Position numbers and translations under genes: made by a program. The notes below the pieces were generated by a model that saw only the letters and a list, made by a program, of their open reading frames with translations, was not told the DNA's origin and did not search any database. Shown in pieces: positions 16,018 to 25,282 of a DNA stretch of 64,000 nucleotides. Position 1 is the stretch's first letter; every line of letters starts with the position of its first letter. This DNA comes from an uncultured Porphyromonas sp. GTDB lineage: Bacteria > Bacteroidota > Bacteroidia > Bacteroidales > Porphyromonadaceae. The stretch covers positions 62,001 to 126,000 of the forward strand of contig NZ_CALHDW010000006.1 of the NCBI RefSeq assembly GCF_938023125.1. The letters are read 5' to 3'.

Positions 16018-18927
16018 TTATCGGATAATGCGTTGCGTCTTGCGTCCGTTAGTGCCATCGAGTACTACGATGTAGTTGCCGGCGGCAACGTCTTCCATAG
16101 AAATGGTGCTCGCTGGCTGACGAACCATCTTCACGAGTTTGCCATCCATTGTGTAGATAGCAAGGCTGGTGAGAGCGTCGCTACCAGTTACGTGCAAGAG
16201 CCCGTCAATGCCCACTGTTGTGGGGAATACGGTGGGTTCTGTAGCATCGGTAGTGATCTCTTCGTTGCTCGTGTATGCACCATCTTCATACTTCACTTCT
16301 ACGGTGTATGTGTCGTTTTCACTACCATCTTTGTCTACATATTCACGTACCGCTTCTACATTAGCGATCTCTGTGCCATTACGCTTGATGGTGAAACCCT
16401 TTACTTTGGGGAAGGGAACTATGTTCTTCCCAGTCACGAAGATGCGTTGATCATCTGCGCTAGTCATGGGCTTCTTCACGTTACTTACAAGGATGCTGAT
16501 AGCTGCATAGCCGCTGTACTTTGAAACGATTCGTGAGGATACTGCATCGCTGTAGGATAGGATGTCTTCTCCATTCTCTAGAGCAATATTACCGTCTATG
16601 TACTCGCGTATTGCATCGCTCGTGTACTTAACAAAGCTGATAGAGGGGAATGGAGTGACATTCTTGTTGGGGATAGTCACGCCGGCAAACAGTACTTTCT
16701 CAAGATCGATGGCGATAGGCTTTTGGAGTAGCACGGTAACCCATTGGCCGGGTGCCCAATTTGAGGGAACATCGAAGGGTTGATTCACATAGTACTGTGA
16801 GTTTACCATCTTGCTAGAGTGTACGTAAGCCTTATATACTCCCGATAGCTTTTGAGTAGGTATTACGCGGATACCATGTACATAGAGAGCCGATCCGTTG
16901 GCATCGAAAGAGGCCGTGGGGAATTTGCTCGCAAATGTAATCTCCGTGGGAGTATAGCCATTGCGGTGGTTATGGGTGCGAATAGAGCCTTTATAGTTGA
17001 GGACAATCTCTTCGTACTCAGAGGTTTCTTTGGGAGCACCAAAGAGGGTAACCTCTTGGAGGTTGTAGGGCTGATTCCAAGAGATGCGTACCCCACCACT
17101 GGTTTCTTTGCTAACCCCAATAACGGGTACAGTCTGGCTCTTTTCGCCAATGTAGATACCCTGCTCAACCCAATCGGTAACAGCATAGCGCTCGGGTCTA
17201 TCGGGGTTTTCTGAGGCGATGCCTGTGCCATACTCATAGCGAGCTTGTATGCCATAGGTGATGGAGCCGTGGTTGTCTTTTTCGGCTTCGGTGACGGGTT
17301 CGATGAACTCGGTAGCCTCTGTACGCTTGTCAAGATCTCTACCATTGCGGCTGATGTTGTACTTCACTTTCCAGCCATCGGCAAGATGTGTGCGAGGGAT
17401 GGCATCCCAAGTAACCTTGATGTTATTGCCTTCACGGGTAACTTTTACTCCGGAAACAATGGGGAGAGGACGAAGGGTTCCTGCCTCATCTTTCCATCTA
17501 CCACGTAGTTTGGTTGCTTGTCCATTGGTCTTGGGGTCGAGGAAGGAGGCCATTTGTGTTGTAGCGTCGCCATCCTTTTTGTACTTATCCCAGTGATAGT
17601 TTAGTCTGCCATAGAAGTTTGTACCGCTTTGGCAACGTCCACCTCCACCGGTGAGTGTACCTACCACCAGTTTGTCCTCATTCCAGAGAGAAGAACCGGA
17701 GGATCCACCTTCGGTTTCTCCCTTGGTGAAATGGAAGAAGAAGTGTGCGTTGGGGCCCCCGAAAGCGTCTGAGGTGTGCCAGGTGTTGAGCGTTACATCG
17801 CCATTATAGACAGAGAGTTTTTTAGCATCTCCGGCAGGATGGTGGATACCAACCCCACTGTTGGGGATGGCATCTGAGCGATCCCAACCGTTGTAGTAGA
17901 CACGGTAAGAATCGGGGATCATTTGGTCTAATTTGAGGAGAAGACCATCCGACTGACCTTGAATGGGAAGGAAGGCCATGAGGTCGCAACCTACCATGGT
18001 CTTACCACGGCCCAATGCGAAGGAACCGCTGCTGCAGCCCATTTTTTCGTAGTGGAAGGTAAAAATCCACTGGTCGAGGTCACTCTCGGAGGTCTTTCTT
18101 CTATTTGTCAAGCTCTCGCAGTGTGCTGCCGAGATGATATAGGGGGTAAAGTCTTCGTTTGTGTTGTTGAGAAGGTCGCCCGAACAGATCGAAACGTATC
18201 CGCCCGAGTACATGATCATCTGTACAACACCCGCCTTTTGGTCTTGCCATTCGGCCCCCTCTTTACAGTTGATATTCACGGAGCAATCGTCGCTTGCTTG
18301 GTCTTCACCCGGGTCTTCTGTAGGTGCCGCCTTGGCGAATATATGCCCTACTGAGGAAATCAGAATTGAGGGCATCTCTTCGCTATTGAGAGCGGGTTTG
18401 TACTCAAGTATGGCGGTAGTGCCGGGTAGAGGCTCGGTAGCAAACGCACCATGCTTGGGGTGTGTTTCGTAGGTGTACTTACCGAGTACAGTCTTACGAT
18501 CGGGAGTGTAGATGAAGAGTTCTCCTCCATCTTGGGGGATGAAGAAATCGTCGTAATAGAGAATGTTGGCCTTGGCATTTTTTGCGTCAATGGCGAGGCG
18601 GTACACAACGGTGCCGTCATCGAGCGTTATGCGCTCGGCATCACGAGCAAAATTGATGTCCGTGGCAATAGCACGCCCAATAACCAAAGGTTTTACACGC
18701 ACTTGCTGTGCATCCCAAGCTTGTAGCCCCTTGACGTCGTCGGGGTTAAAGTCGGGGCGTACCTCTATTACTTTGCTGACCCCTGCAGAACGTAGGGCGT
18801 TGGCTGACTGACTGAAGCTCGCAGGCTCTCCTCCAAACGATATTTGCGCAGCGGCAAACAGCGTAGAAGAGGCTATTAGCGTAGTGCTCAGTAGAGCTTT
18901 CGTTAATAGGTTTTTGTTACATTTCAT
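16018..18927 (-). CDS. Secreted PepK-like serine endopeptidase 2 (T9SS cargo)
   Basis: A 969-aa paralog of its two neighbours. The signal peptide is followed by AQISFGGEPASF. Catalytic elements: ISAAHCES, QSDGLLLKL and EGGSSGSSLWN. A disulfide-type Cys lies in GGGGRCQSG after the active Ser. After the protease domain come fibronectin-like modules and a type A T9SS C-terminal domain ending VVLDGTNGRKTQRIIR with the usual IYTMDGKLV strand. The start at 18927 (MKCNKN) places the signal peptide correctly; earlier in-frame codons overlap the promoter region. It is most similar to copy 3, with a 'DGDATTQM' insertion near the end of the protease domain that copy 3 lacks. It probably digests host protein for peptide uptake. 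Confidence 0.88.
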   Translation of the reverse strand: MKCNKNLLTKALLSTTLIASSTLFAAAQISFGGEPASFSQSANALRSAGVSKVIEVRPDFNPDDVKGLQAWDAQQVRVKPLVIGRAIATDINFARDAERITLDDGTVVYRLAIDAKNAKANILYYDDFFIPQDGGELFIYTPDRKTVLGKYTYETHPKHGAFATEPLPGTTAILEYKPALNSEEMPSILISSVGHIFAKAAPTEDPGEDQASDDCSVNINCKEGAEWQDQKAGVVQMIMYSGGYVSICSGDLLNNTNEDFTPYIISAAHCESLTNRRKTSESDLDQWIFTFHYEKMGCSSGSFALGRGKTMVGCDLMAFLPIQGQSDGLLLKLDQMIPDSYRVYYNGWDRSDAIPNSGVGIHHPAGDAKKLSVYNGDVTLNTWHTSDAFGGPNAHFFFHFTKGETEGGSSGSSLWNEDKLVVGTLTGGGGRCQSGTNFYGRLNYHWDKYKKDGDATTQMASFLDPKTNGQATKLRGRWKDEAGTLRPLPIVSGVKVTREGNNIKVTWDAIPRTHLADGWKVKYNISRNGRDLDKRTEATEFIEPVTEAEKDNHGSITYGIQARYEYGTGIASENPDRPERYAVTDWVEQGIYIGEKSQTVPVIGVSKETSGGVRISWNQPYNLQEVTLFGAPKETSEYEEIVLNYKGSIRTHNHRNGYTPTEITFASKFPTASFDANGSALYVHGIRVIPTQKLSGVYKAYVHSSKMVNSQYYVNQPFDVPSNWAPGQWVTVLLQKPIAIDLEKVLFAGVTIPNKNVTPFPSISFVKYTSDAIREYIDGNIALENGEDILSYSDAVSSRIVSKYSGYAAISILVSNVKKPMTSADDQRIFVTGKNIVPFPKVKGFTIKRNGTEIANVEAVREYVDKDGSENDTYTVEVKYEDGAYTSNEEITTDATEPTVFPTTVGIDGLLHVTGSDALTSLAIYTMDGKLVKMVRQPASTISMEDVAAGNYIVVLDGTNGRKTQRIIR

Positions 18928-18975
18928 CGTTAGTATGATTGTATGAGTCTTCTTGTTACTTGTTTCTACCTCACG

Positions 18976-18986
18976 CAAAGGTACAA
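18976..18986 (-). promoter_or_regulatory. Extended -7 promoter box of endopeptidase gene 2
   Basis: TTGTACCTTTG on the minus strand, 48 bases before the start codon; it contains TAnnTTTG at 18976-18983. Confidence 0.6.
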
Positions 18987-19128
18987 TTTTCTTTCAGCTT
19001 AGTGTGCGATTTGTTCTCTCTCGCTATTATTTTAGGAGACTTTGATAGTTTGAGAGATTCTAGCTTGTCTCTTATTTCCTTTTCGGGTGGATTTTTTTTG
19101 TTTCTAGGTTGGTTTTACTCAAAAAAAT

Positions 19129-19159
19129 ACCCTGCTCTCCATAAAAAAGAGGGCAGGGT
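19129..19159 (-). terminator. Terminator of endopeptidase gene 3
   Basis: ACCCTGCTCTC pairs with GAGGGCAGGGT (one wobble). On the minus strand it is followed by seven T residues; the plus strand also has TTTT, so it may act in both directions. Confidence 0.8.
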
Positions 19160-19204
19160 TTTCTGAGAATTTAGCCGACCTGTCAGGCCGCTATGGCTCG
19201 CGCA

Positions 19205-22150
19205 TTATCGGAAGATGTGGTGTACACTTCGTCCCGCATTGCCTTCGAGTACAACAATATAGGTATTGCCGGAGGCAAGCTCTTCGACTGAGATACTTGC
19301 GGAAGGACGCTCTACTTTCTTGAGGAGTACCCCATCTGCTGTGTAGATAGAGAGGGTGGCGATAGAAGAGCTATTCGTAAGGTGCAAGAGGGCATCTGCT
19401 CCAATTTGTGAGGGATACACCCCGGGCGCCTCTTGTGCGTTGGTAATCTCCTGATTGCCGGTGTATACACCACCTTCGTACACTACCTCGATATCGTATT
19501 GGTCGCTTTCCTTGCCGTTCTTATCGGAGTACTCGTGCTTATCGGAGTCCTCACTCCCATTTACACGGGCAACTTCTTGTCCATTCCGTTTTACGATAAA
19601 CTCTTTTACAATAGGGAATGGAGCAAGGTGCTTGCTGGTGGAGAAGACCTTGAGGTTGTCTTCGGGAGTCGACTTTTCGCTGTTGGTACTTAGCAAAAGA
19701 CCGATGGCGAGGTAACCGGATGGTACTACTGTGTAGACGCCTTTTGTCCGAGAGGGAGACATGTAGTATAGTTCTCCCTCTTTTAGGTCGAAGGCAAAGA
19801 ACCCATCGGTGTAGGGGCGGTAATCGTCGCTCGAATTGTCGTAGTAGCACAAGAAGTCGGCAGCTACGGCATTGGGCGTACTCACTCCGGCAAAGAGTAC
19901 CTTCTCATGGTCGATCTTTACGGGCTTGTCGAACATGACGGTAACCCATTCTCCAACCTTCCACGTAGAGGGCACCGTGAAAGACTTGGTTACGATGCTG
20001 CTGGATTTCTTGGAGGTTTGTAGGAATGCCTTGTAGGTGCTCCCGGCCGAAGTAGGCATGAGACGCAAGCCGTGTACATACACCGCTTTGTCATTGGAGC
20101 GGAGGGCATCCGAGGGGAACTTACTGAAGAGAGTGATGTCTTGAGGTACGGGATAGCCTTTGAAGGAAACTTTTATTCTAGAGTAAGTGGGCTTGTATAC
20201 CGCATCGCTTTTGGGAGCCCCAAAGAGGGTTATTTCTTGGAAGTTGTAAGGCTGATTCCAAGAGAGGCGCATACTGCCGTCTCCCTCTTTGCTCTTGCTA
20301 ATTACCGGCACCCATGTGGTGCGTTCGCCTACGAAAATGCTTTGCTCTGCCCAGTCCGTTTCTACATAACGCTCCGGTTCGGCAGGATCGAGGGTGGCGA
20401 GGTCGTTGCCCGAGCCGTATTCGTAGCGAGCTTGTACGGAGTAAGAGATCGTTTGGCAGGCTCCCTTCTCGTCTCTGTTGGCCTTCTCTGCTTCGATGGC
20501 CGGTTCAGAGAAGGAGGTCGCTTCGGTACGTTTGTATTCGACGGTACTATTGTTGCGTCGAATATTGTACTTTACTTTCCATCCGGAGGCAAGGTATGTT
20601 GTGGGCACAGCATCCCAGCTCACTTTTATGTTATCTCCCTCTTTTTCTATTTTAAGGCCCGTTACGCTGGGTAGAGGGCGTAGCTCTACGCCGTTTTTCT
20701 CTCTCCAAGTGCCTTGGAGAGAGAGGGCAGCTCCGCCCCATTTGGGGTCGAGGTAGGTAGACATCTTCTCGGTGAACTTATCCCAGTGGTACGAGAGTTT
20801 GCCATAATAGTTGGTCCCCGTTGTGCAGCGGCCGCCCCCACCGGTGAGGGTTCCTACTACCAACTTATTCTCATTCCAGAGAGAAGAACCAGACGATCCG
20901 CCCTCGGTTTCGCCCTTGATGAAGCGGAAGAAGATGTGGGCATCTTCGGCACCACGGCATCCATCTCCGGCGTATCGGTCGTCCCAGGTCCTGGTGCCAA
21001 CGCCCCCGTTGTACACAGAGATTTTCTTTGCGTCACCGGCAGGGTGGTGCATGCCTACCCCGCTATTGGGGAGTACATCGGATCTATCCCACCCATTGTA
21101 ATAGACACGGTACGACTCAGGAACCTCTTGCTTTAGCTCTAGCAAAAGACCATCCGACTGACCATCGATGGGCAGGAATGCTCGGATGTCGCAGCCTACC
21201 ATCGACTTGGCTTGCTCTCGAAAGATGGCGATGGCGCCGTTGCTGCTGTTGGGCTTTTCGTAGTGGAAGGTGAAGATCCATCTAGCGAGATCGACCTCGC
21301 TTGTCTTTCTGTTTTTTGTTGCGCTCTCGCAGTGTGCTGCCGAGAGAATGTAGGGCTTGAAGTCTTGGTTTGTATTGTTGAGGAGGTTCCCCGAACATAC
21401 ACTGATGTGTCTCCCATTCACCATCGTTATTTGTGCGACACCTGCTTTTTGGTCTTGCCACTCAGCCCCTTCGGCCGCATTCACGTTGAAGGCGCAATCA
21501 TCGTGTGCGCTATCTTCACCGGGGTCTCTAAGTCCGGCTTCACGAGAAGAGAAGATGTGCCCTACCGAAGAAATTAGGATAGAGGGCATCTCTTGGCTAT
21601 TGAAGTAGGGATAGTACTCAAGCACGGCCGTAGTGCCGGGGAGCATCTCCGTGGCAAAAGCCCCATGTGTGGGGTGCGTCTCGTGCGTGTACTTTCCGAG
21701 CACCTTGCGTTGGTCGGGGGTATAGATATATAGCTCGCCTCCATCTTGGGGGATGAAGAAGTCGTTGTAGTAAAGTAGGTTGGCTTTGGCATCCTTTACG
21801 TCTATGGTAAGACGGTACATTGTGGTGCCATCCTCTAGGGTGATACACTCAGCATCACGAGCAAAATCAATGTTTGTTTCGATCGTTTGACCTACCGTCA
21901 GAGGCTTTACGTGCAGCTTGTTAACATCCCAGCCGTTGATACTTTTCACATCGTCCGGATTGAAGTTGGGAAGAACCTTTATTACCTTGGGAGCTGCAGT
22001 AGAGCGCAAGGCGCTAGAGCTTACAGGGTGGTTAAAGCTTGCGGGAGTGCCTCCGAACGATATTTGCGCAGTAGCAAATAGGGTAGACGAGGCCGCCACT
22101 AGCAGAGGAGCCAATAGACGCTTTACCAATAGAGGAGTATTTCCTTTCAT
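19205..22150 (-). CDS. Secreted PepK-like serine endopeptidase 3 (T9SS cargo)
   Basis: A 981-aa exported protease, third of the tandem set. The signal peptide leads to AQISFGGTPASF. Catalytic elements: LSAAHCESA, QSDGLLLEL and EGGSSGSSLWN. Compared with the others it has an insertion near the N-terminal side of the active-site region (GDGCRGAED) and a shorter stretch after GKLSYHWDKF. It ends in a type A T9SS domain (LSIYTADGVLLKKV ... NAGRSVHHIFR). Copies 2 and 3 share more of the sequence between the catalytic elements than either shares with copy 1, which suggests two rounds of duplication. Confidence 0.88.
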   Translation of the reverse strand: MKGNTPLLVKRLLAPLLVAASSTLFATAQISFGGTPASFNHPVSSSALRSTAAPKVIKVLPNFNPDDVKSINGWDVNKLHVKPLTVGQTIETNIDFARDAECITLEDGTTMYRLTIDVKDAKANLLYYNDFFIPQDGGELYIYTPDQRKVLGKYTHETHPTHGAFATEMLPGTTAVLEYYPYFNSQEMPSILISSVGHIFSSREAGLRDPGEDSAHDDCAFNVNAAEGAEWQDQKAGVAQITMVNGRHISVCSGNLLNNTNQDFKPYILSAAHCESATKNRKTSEVDLARWIFTFHYEKPNSSNGAIAIFREQAKSMVGCDIRAFLPIDGQSDGLLLELKQEVPESYRVYYNGWDRSDVLPNSGVGMHHPAGDAKKISVYNGGVGTRTWDDRYAGDGCRGAEDAHIFFRFIKGETEGGSSGSSLWNENKLVVGTLTGGGGRCTTGTNYYGKLSYHWDKFTEKMSTYLDPKWGGAALSLQGTWREKNGVELRPLPSVTGLKIEKEGDNIKVSWDAVPTTYLASGWKVKYNIRRNNSTVEYKRTEATSFSEPAIEAEKANRDEKGACQTISYSVQARYEYGSGNDLATLDPAEPERYVETDWAEQSIFVGERTTWVPVISKSKEGDGSMRLSWNQPYNFQEITLFGAPKSDAVYKPTYSRIKVSFKGYPVPQDITLFSKFPSDALRSNDKAVYVHGLRLMPTSAGSTYKAFLQTSKKSSSIVTKSFTVPSTWKVGEWVTVMFDKPVKIDHEKVLFAGVSTPNAVAADFLCYYDNSSDDYRPYTDGFFAFDLKEGELYYMSPSRTKGVYTVVPSGYLAIGLLLSTNSEKSTPEDNLKVFSTSKHLAPFPIVKEFIVKRNGQEVARVNGSEDSDKHEYSDKNGKESDQYDIEVVYEGGVYTGNQEITNAQEAPGVYPSQIGADALLHLTNSSSIATLSIYTADGVLLKKVERPSASISVEELASGNTYIVVLEGNAGRSVHHIFR

Positions 22151-22190
22151 TGCTATTTGAGTTGTTTGATTTCTTTATCTAGCCGGATGC

Positions 22191-22201
22191 AAAAGTACAA
22201 T
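22191..22201 (-). promoter_or_regulatory. Extended -7 promoter box of endopeptidase gene 3
   Basis: TTGTACTTTTG on the minus strand, 40 bases before the start codon, containing TAnnTTTG (22191-22198). Confidence 0.6.
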
Positions 22202-22233
22202 TTCCTATTCGGAGGAAGAAGATGAGAGGGAAA

Positions 22234-22273
22234 AAAGAGAAACCCGACGAGAAAAGGTGTCGAGTCTCTCTTT
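22234..22273 (-). terminator. Possible terminator after the S1-domain gene
   Basis: AAAGAGA pairs with TCTCTTT, and an inner CGAC with GTCG, in the 152-base gap after the stop at 22303. The downstream T-run on the minus strand is short. A run of nine G (22289-22297) lies just after the stop codon and is outside any coding sequence. Confidence 0.4.
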
Positions 22274-22302
22274 CTTTTGATTCTTTTCGGGGGGGGGAGG
22301 GG

Positions 22303-23310
22303 CTACTTTGTGTCCGAAGGGGTTGGCTTGCCTTTCGCCAGATGGACAGACTGAGGCGTCAGCTCGATGAGTCTCTGTTTGTAGAGTACCCCGATTGCCA
22401 TCTTAAAGGCTTTTTTGGATAGCTTGGTGAGGGCTGCAATATCCTCAGCACTGCTCTTATCCCCAACGGGAAGGCTGCCTCCTCGCTCCGTTAGTAGCTG
22501 TAGGATGTAGTCGCTATTGGTCTTGAGCCGTGCTACCCCTATGGGGTTGGGAGCGAGATCGAGCTTGCCATCCTCTCGGGTACGTACTATATAGGCTGTG
22601 GTGCGAGAGCCTACGGAGAGCTCTTCTGCAAGGTCGCTATGGTAGAGCATCCCCCAGTAGCGATGGTCGACCACGGCCCGATAGCCTCTCTCGTGGTGCT
22701 CTACGATGAGCGCCTCTACGGCCTCGCCGGGGGAGTAGTCGGGGAGCTCGTTCCCAATATGTTTGCGCAATTCGCCGGAGCCGGTGAGCCGGCCGCTAAT
22801 GTGATCTATATAGACAACGATAGGGTAGCTTGCCTCCGGAACAAAGCGTATGGGCTGCTCTGCAAAGGGAACGAAGAGGTCACGATGGATGCCCCAGCCC
22901 ATAAAAGCCCCCTCTTGGGTCACTGCCTTTACCTCCAGAAATGCGACCTCGCCGAGTAGGACGTAGGGGTGGAGGGTCGTGGCAATGAGTCTGCCTTCAT
23001 TGTCGTGGTAGATGAATGCTTCGATGAGGTCCCCCTCTTGCAATCCCTCTTCCGGGAAATAACGGCGAGGCAAAAGCACCTCCTCGGTATCCACGGCTAG
23101 GTAAGCCCCGGGAGGTGTGATGCGTAAGACCTCTAGAGCCGTCCACTTTCCCAAGTAGGGGTTTTGCGGAGAGATATGGGGCTGAGCAGGGAGACGAGAA
23201 GGCGGAGATGCAACCTCCTTTTCGTGTAGAAAGGTGATTTTGCGAAGACCCTTGCCGAATTCGCCGGCAGGCTCTCGATCTCCCTTTTTTGTATGCTCGG
23301 GGTACGACAT
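22303..23310 (-). CDS. CvfB-like RNA-binding protein with S1 domains
   Basis: A 335-aa cytoplasmic protein. From about residue 52 it reads as the CvfB family: LGKWTALEVLRITPPGAYLAV..EEVLLPRRYF is the first S1-type beta-barrel, further S1-like segments follow (VAFLEVKAVTQEGAFMGWGI and EALIVEHHERGYRAVVDHRYWGMLY), and the C-terminal 70 residues form a winged-helix (LTKLSKKAFKMAIGVLYKQRLIEL). CvfB proteins bind RNA and influence virulence gene expression in Gram-positive bacteria; the role in Bacteroidetes is not known. The first 50 residues are not typical for the family, so translation may start further downstream than the ATG given here. It ends only 17 bases before the next gene upstream begins its stop, suggesting co-transcription. 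Confidence 0.8.
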   Translation of the reverse strand: MSYPEHTKKGDREPAGEFGKGLRKITFLHEKEVASPPSRLPAQPHISPQNPYLGKWTALEVLRITPPGAYLAVDTEEVLLPRRYFPEEGLQEGDLIEAFIYHDNEGRLIATTLHPYVLLGEVAFLEVKAVTQEGAFMGWGIHRDLFVPFAEQPIRFVPEASYPIVVYIDHISGRLTGSGELRKHIGNELPDYSPGEAVEALIVEHHERGYRAVVDHRYWGMLYHSDLAEELSVGSRTTAYIVRTREDGKLDLAPNPIGVARLKTNSDYILQLLTERGGSLPVGDKSSAEDIAALTKLSKKAFKMAIGVLYKQRLIELTPQSVHLAKGKPTPSDTK

Positions 23311-23327
23311 TCGTGTCTCTTACGAGG

Positions 23328-24761
23328 TTAATCGAGCGTGATATAGCTATTGTCGCGAAGCTCCGGCATCACATTGAGGCGTTGAGTTACCCCTTCGCTT
23401 AGTACATCGAAGGTATAGAAGGGGGTAGAACGCTCTCCCAGGATATAGGGACGGAAGCCAAAGAGGTAAGAGAAAACAGATCGGTATTTCTCCTTTGCAA
23501 TCTGCTTCTGGATGGAGGAGTAGCTGTCTTTGCGCCAGTAGCGGCAGTATTTTACGCCATTGCGATCCGTAAACATGCTGCTCTCGTCTCGGTATTGTAG
23601 GGTATTCTCAACGAAGAGGCGGTAGGCACTGTTGAGCTGATCTACCATGGCCATAGGCTTTTCGTTGATGGCTACGATCACATCGTTTGCACGGATGCCG
23701 GCTTTGGCGGCAGGTGAGTTAGGCACAACATAGGCAACCTCTCCGAGGTCGGAGGTGCGTAGGTAGAGCCCCGTGTAGTTGTGTCGATGCGAAGCAATAC
23801 GCCATTTGGGGTTGATATTGTATCGAACGAAGGGGAATTGGCCCATCATCATAGGAATGGAGAGGCGGGCATATTCTTCGATGGAGAACTCCTCCGTGAG
23901 GTGCTCTACGGCCTCGCTGCTCCAGAGCAAAATGCTGAGGTTGCGCCCGTTAAAGATGCGTATCCCCATGGTAAGCACATAGTCGGCAAGCTGTTTGTCT
24001 GCCCCTACGGCTAGGAAGGGCACTTGTACCAGGCTCTTTTGGTCGGGGTCTATACGTATATCCCAGCGTTTATCTGCGTTCTTTGCCTTTTTGGCATCGA
24101 AGTAGGGATTGCGAGCGAGCGTGTAATAGGTGTCGATAACGATGTCGGGGTCGGCCGCGTCGTAGCGTAGCCCCTTGGCCTCTAGTTGCTTGCGGATCAC
24201 TTCGTTTAGGGCAATGTCGGTGCTCGAGAGGGCTTTGCTCTCATCGGCAAATGCGAAGTTACCAAAGTTTTCGAAGTTTGTTTTGCCCTCACGACCGGTG
24301 TCGAAGGGATAAATGATGGCGCGTTCGCTCTCGTCTTCGAGGCTATAGAGGGAGAAGGCCTGCGCCAGGAGTCGCTCATCGAGTAGGGAGCGGTCGTGAC
24401 ACTCGGGTTGGAGGGTGCGGCTCTTTTTCTTGTAAGAGAAGTTGCTAACCTCTAGTTGTATGGCAGCATCTCCGCCTTGCAAAATGTCTACGAATTCCTG
24501 TTCGGAGAGGTCTCTGAGAGCCCGTCCATTGATGCTCTCTACGATGTCCCCCACTTTGAGTCCGGCAAGCGCTGCAGGAGAGTTGGGCTCTATAGAAAGG
24601 ATAACGGGGCGATTGGCTCCCCAATTTTCGTTGTAACTCATCTGATACTCCAGCCCAATGCGGCAGATTTGGCTCTTAGACTTGGAGTTTTGAGCTTGTG
24701 TACTACCGACTCCCAAAAGGAGTGTAGCCAAAGTTAGAGTAAGAAGGTGCTTAAGTTTCAT
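23328..24761 (-). CDS. Exported PDZ-DUF4136-PDZ protein
   Basis: A 477-aa protein with a signal peptide (cleavage near GSTQAQ). It has a PDZ domain at about 35-110 (ILSIEPNSPAALAGLKVGDIVESINGR), a central DUF4136-like domain at about 155-330 (FENFGNFAFADESKALSSTDIALNEVIRKQLEAKGLRYD, split here, with the typical DPDIVIDTYYT), and a second PDZ at about 335-390 (VAYVVPNSPAAKAGIRANDVIVAINEKP). No protease motif is present, so the PDZ units probably bind protein tails. It is likely periplasmic. It precedes the CvfB-like gene by 17 bases on the same strand. Confidence 0.8.
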   Translation of the reverse strand: MKLKHLLTLTLATLLLGVGSTQAQNSKSKSQICRIGLEYQMSYNENWGANRPVILSIEPNSPAALAGLKVGDIVESINGRALRDLSEQEFVDILQGGDAAIQLEVSNFSYKKKSRTLQPECHDRSLLDERLLAQAFSLYSLEDESERAIIYPFDTGREGKTNFENFGNFAFADESKALSSTDIALNEVIRKQLEAKGLRYDAADPDIVIDTYYTLARNPYFDAKKAKNADKRWDIRIDPDQKSLVQVPFLAVGADKQLADYVLTMGIRIFNGRNLSILLWSSEAVEHLTEEFSIEEYARLSIPMMMGQFPFVRYNINPKWRIASHRHNYTGLYLRTSDLGEVAYVVPNSPAAKAGIRANDVIVAINEKPMAMVDQLNSAYRLFVENTLQYRDESSMFTDRNGVKYCRYWRKDSYSSIQKQIAKEKYRSVFSYLFGFRPYILGERSTPFYTFDVLSEGVTQRLNVMPELRDNSYITLD

Positions 24762-24781
24762 CGTATGCTTCTCTAGAGTTA

Positions 24782-25267
24782 TTACTTTGTTGTATAGTGA
24801 TGGATAAAGAGCTGTAGAGCTTCACGGCAGACCTCTGCGATGAGAGCTTCTCGCCCTTTTTGTATTCTGAGTTTGTGTGCATAAAGTTGGCTCCCGAGGG
24901 CTATCCCAATCCAAACAGTGCCAATAGGCGACTCGGGAGTACCTCCTAGAGGTCCGGCAAATCCCGTTGTTGCTAGGGCATGGTTTGTTCCAAAGCGTGC
25001 TTGTGCGCCCTGAGCCATGGCAAGGACCACTTCCCGACTTACCACCCCATGTCGGGCAATGAGCGAGGGGTCGACGCCCAGTAGTTGCGCTTTTTGCTCT
25101 TCGCTATAGGTGATGGCTCCGCTTGCGTACCAAGCACTAGCCCCTGCTTGGGCGGTGAGGAATGAGGCAAGCCGCCCCCCGGTACAGCTCTCGGCTGTTG
25201 CGATTGTCTCCCGATGGGCGAGGAGCAAGCGAGCTATTTGTGCTACAAGGGGTTGGAGCGTTGTCAT
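24782..25267 (-). CDS. pncC: Nicotinamide-nucleotide amidohydrolase PncC (CinA C-terminal family)
   Basis: A 161-aa protein made of the CinA C-terminal domain alone. Seen: ETIATAESCTGGRLAS with the catalytic Ser, and ALATTGFAGPLGGTPESPIGTVWIG, where the family normally reads 'TG.AGP.G..-..P.GTV'. The enzyme deamidates NMN to nicotinate mononucleotide to recycle pyridine nucleotides. It begins 15 bases after the stop of tsaD, with which it is probably co-transcribed. Confidence 0.9.
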   Translation of the reverse strand: MTTLQPLVAQIARLLLAHRETIATAESCTGGRLASFLTAQAGASAWYASGAITYSEEQKAQLLGVDPSLIARHGVVSREVVLAMAQGAQARFGTNHALATTGFAGPLGGTPESPIGTVWIGIALGSQLYAHKLRIQKGREALIAEVCREALQLFIHHYTTK

Positions 25268-25282
25268 TCGGGGCTCTCTCTA

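Noticed and set aside
22289..22297. Run of nine G near the S1-domain gene, possibly phase-variable
   Set aside because: It lies after the stop codon of that gene and in no other coding sequence, so slippage would not change a protein.
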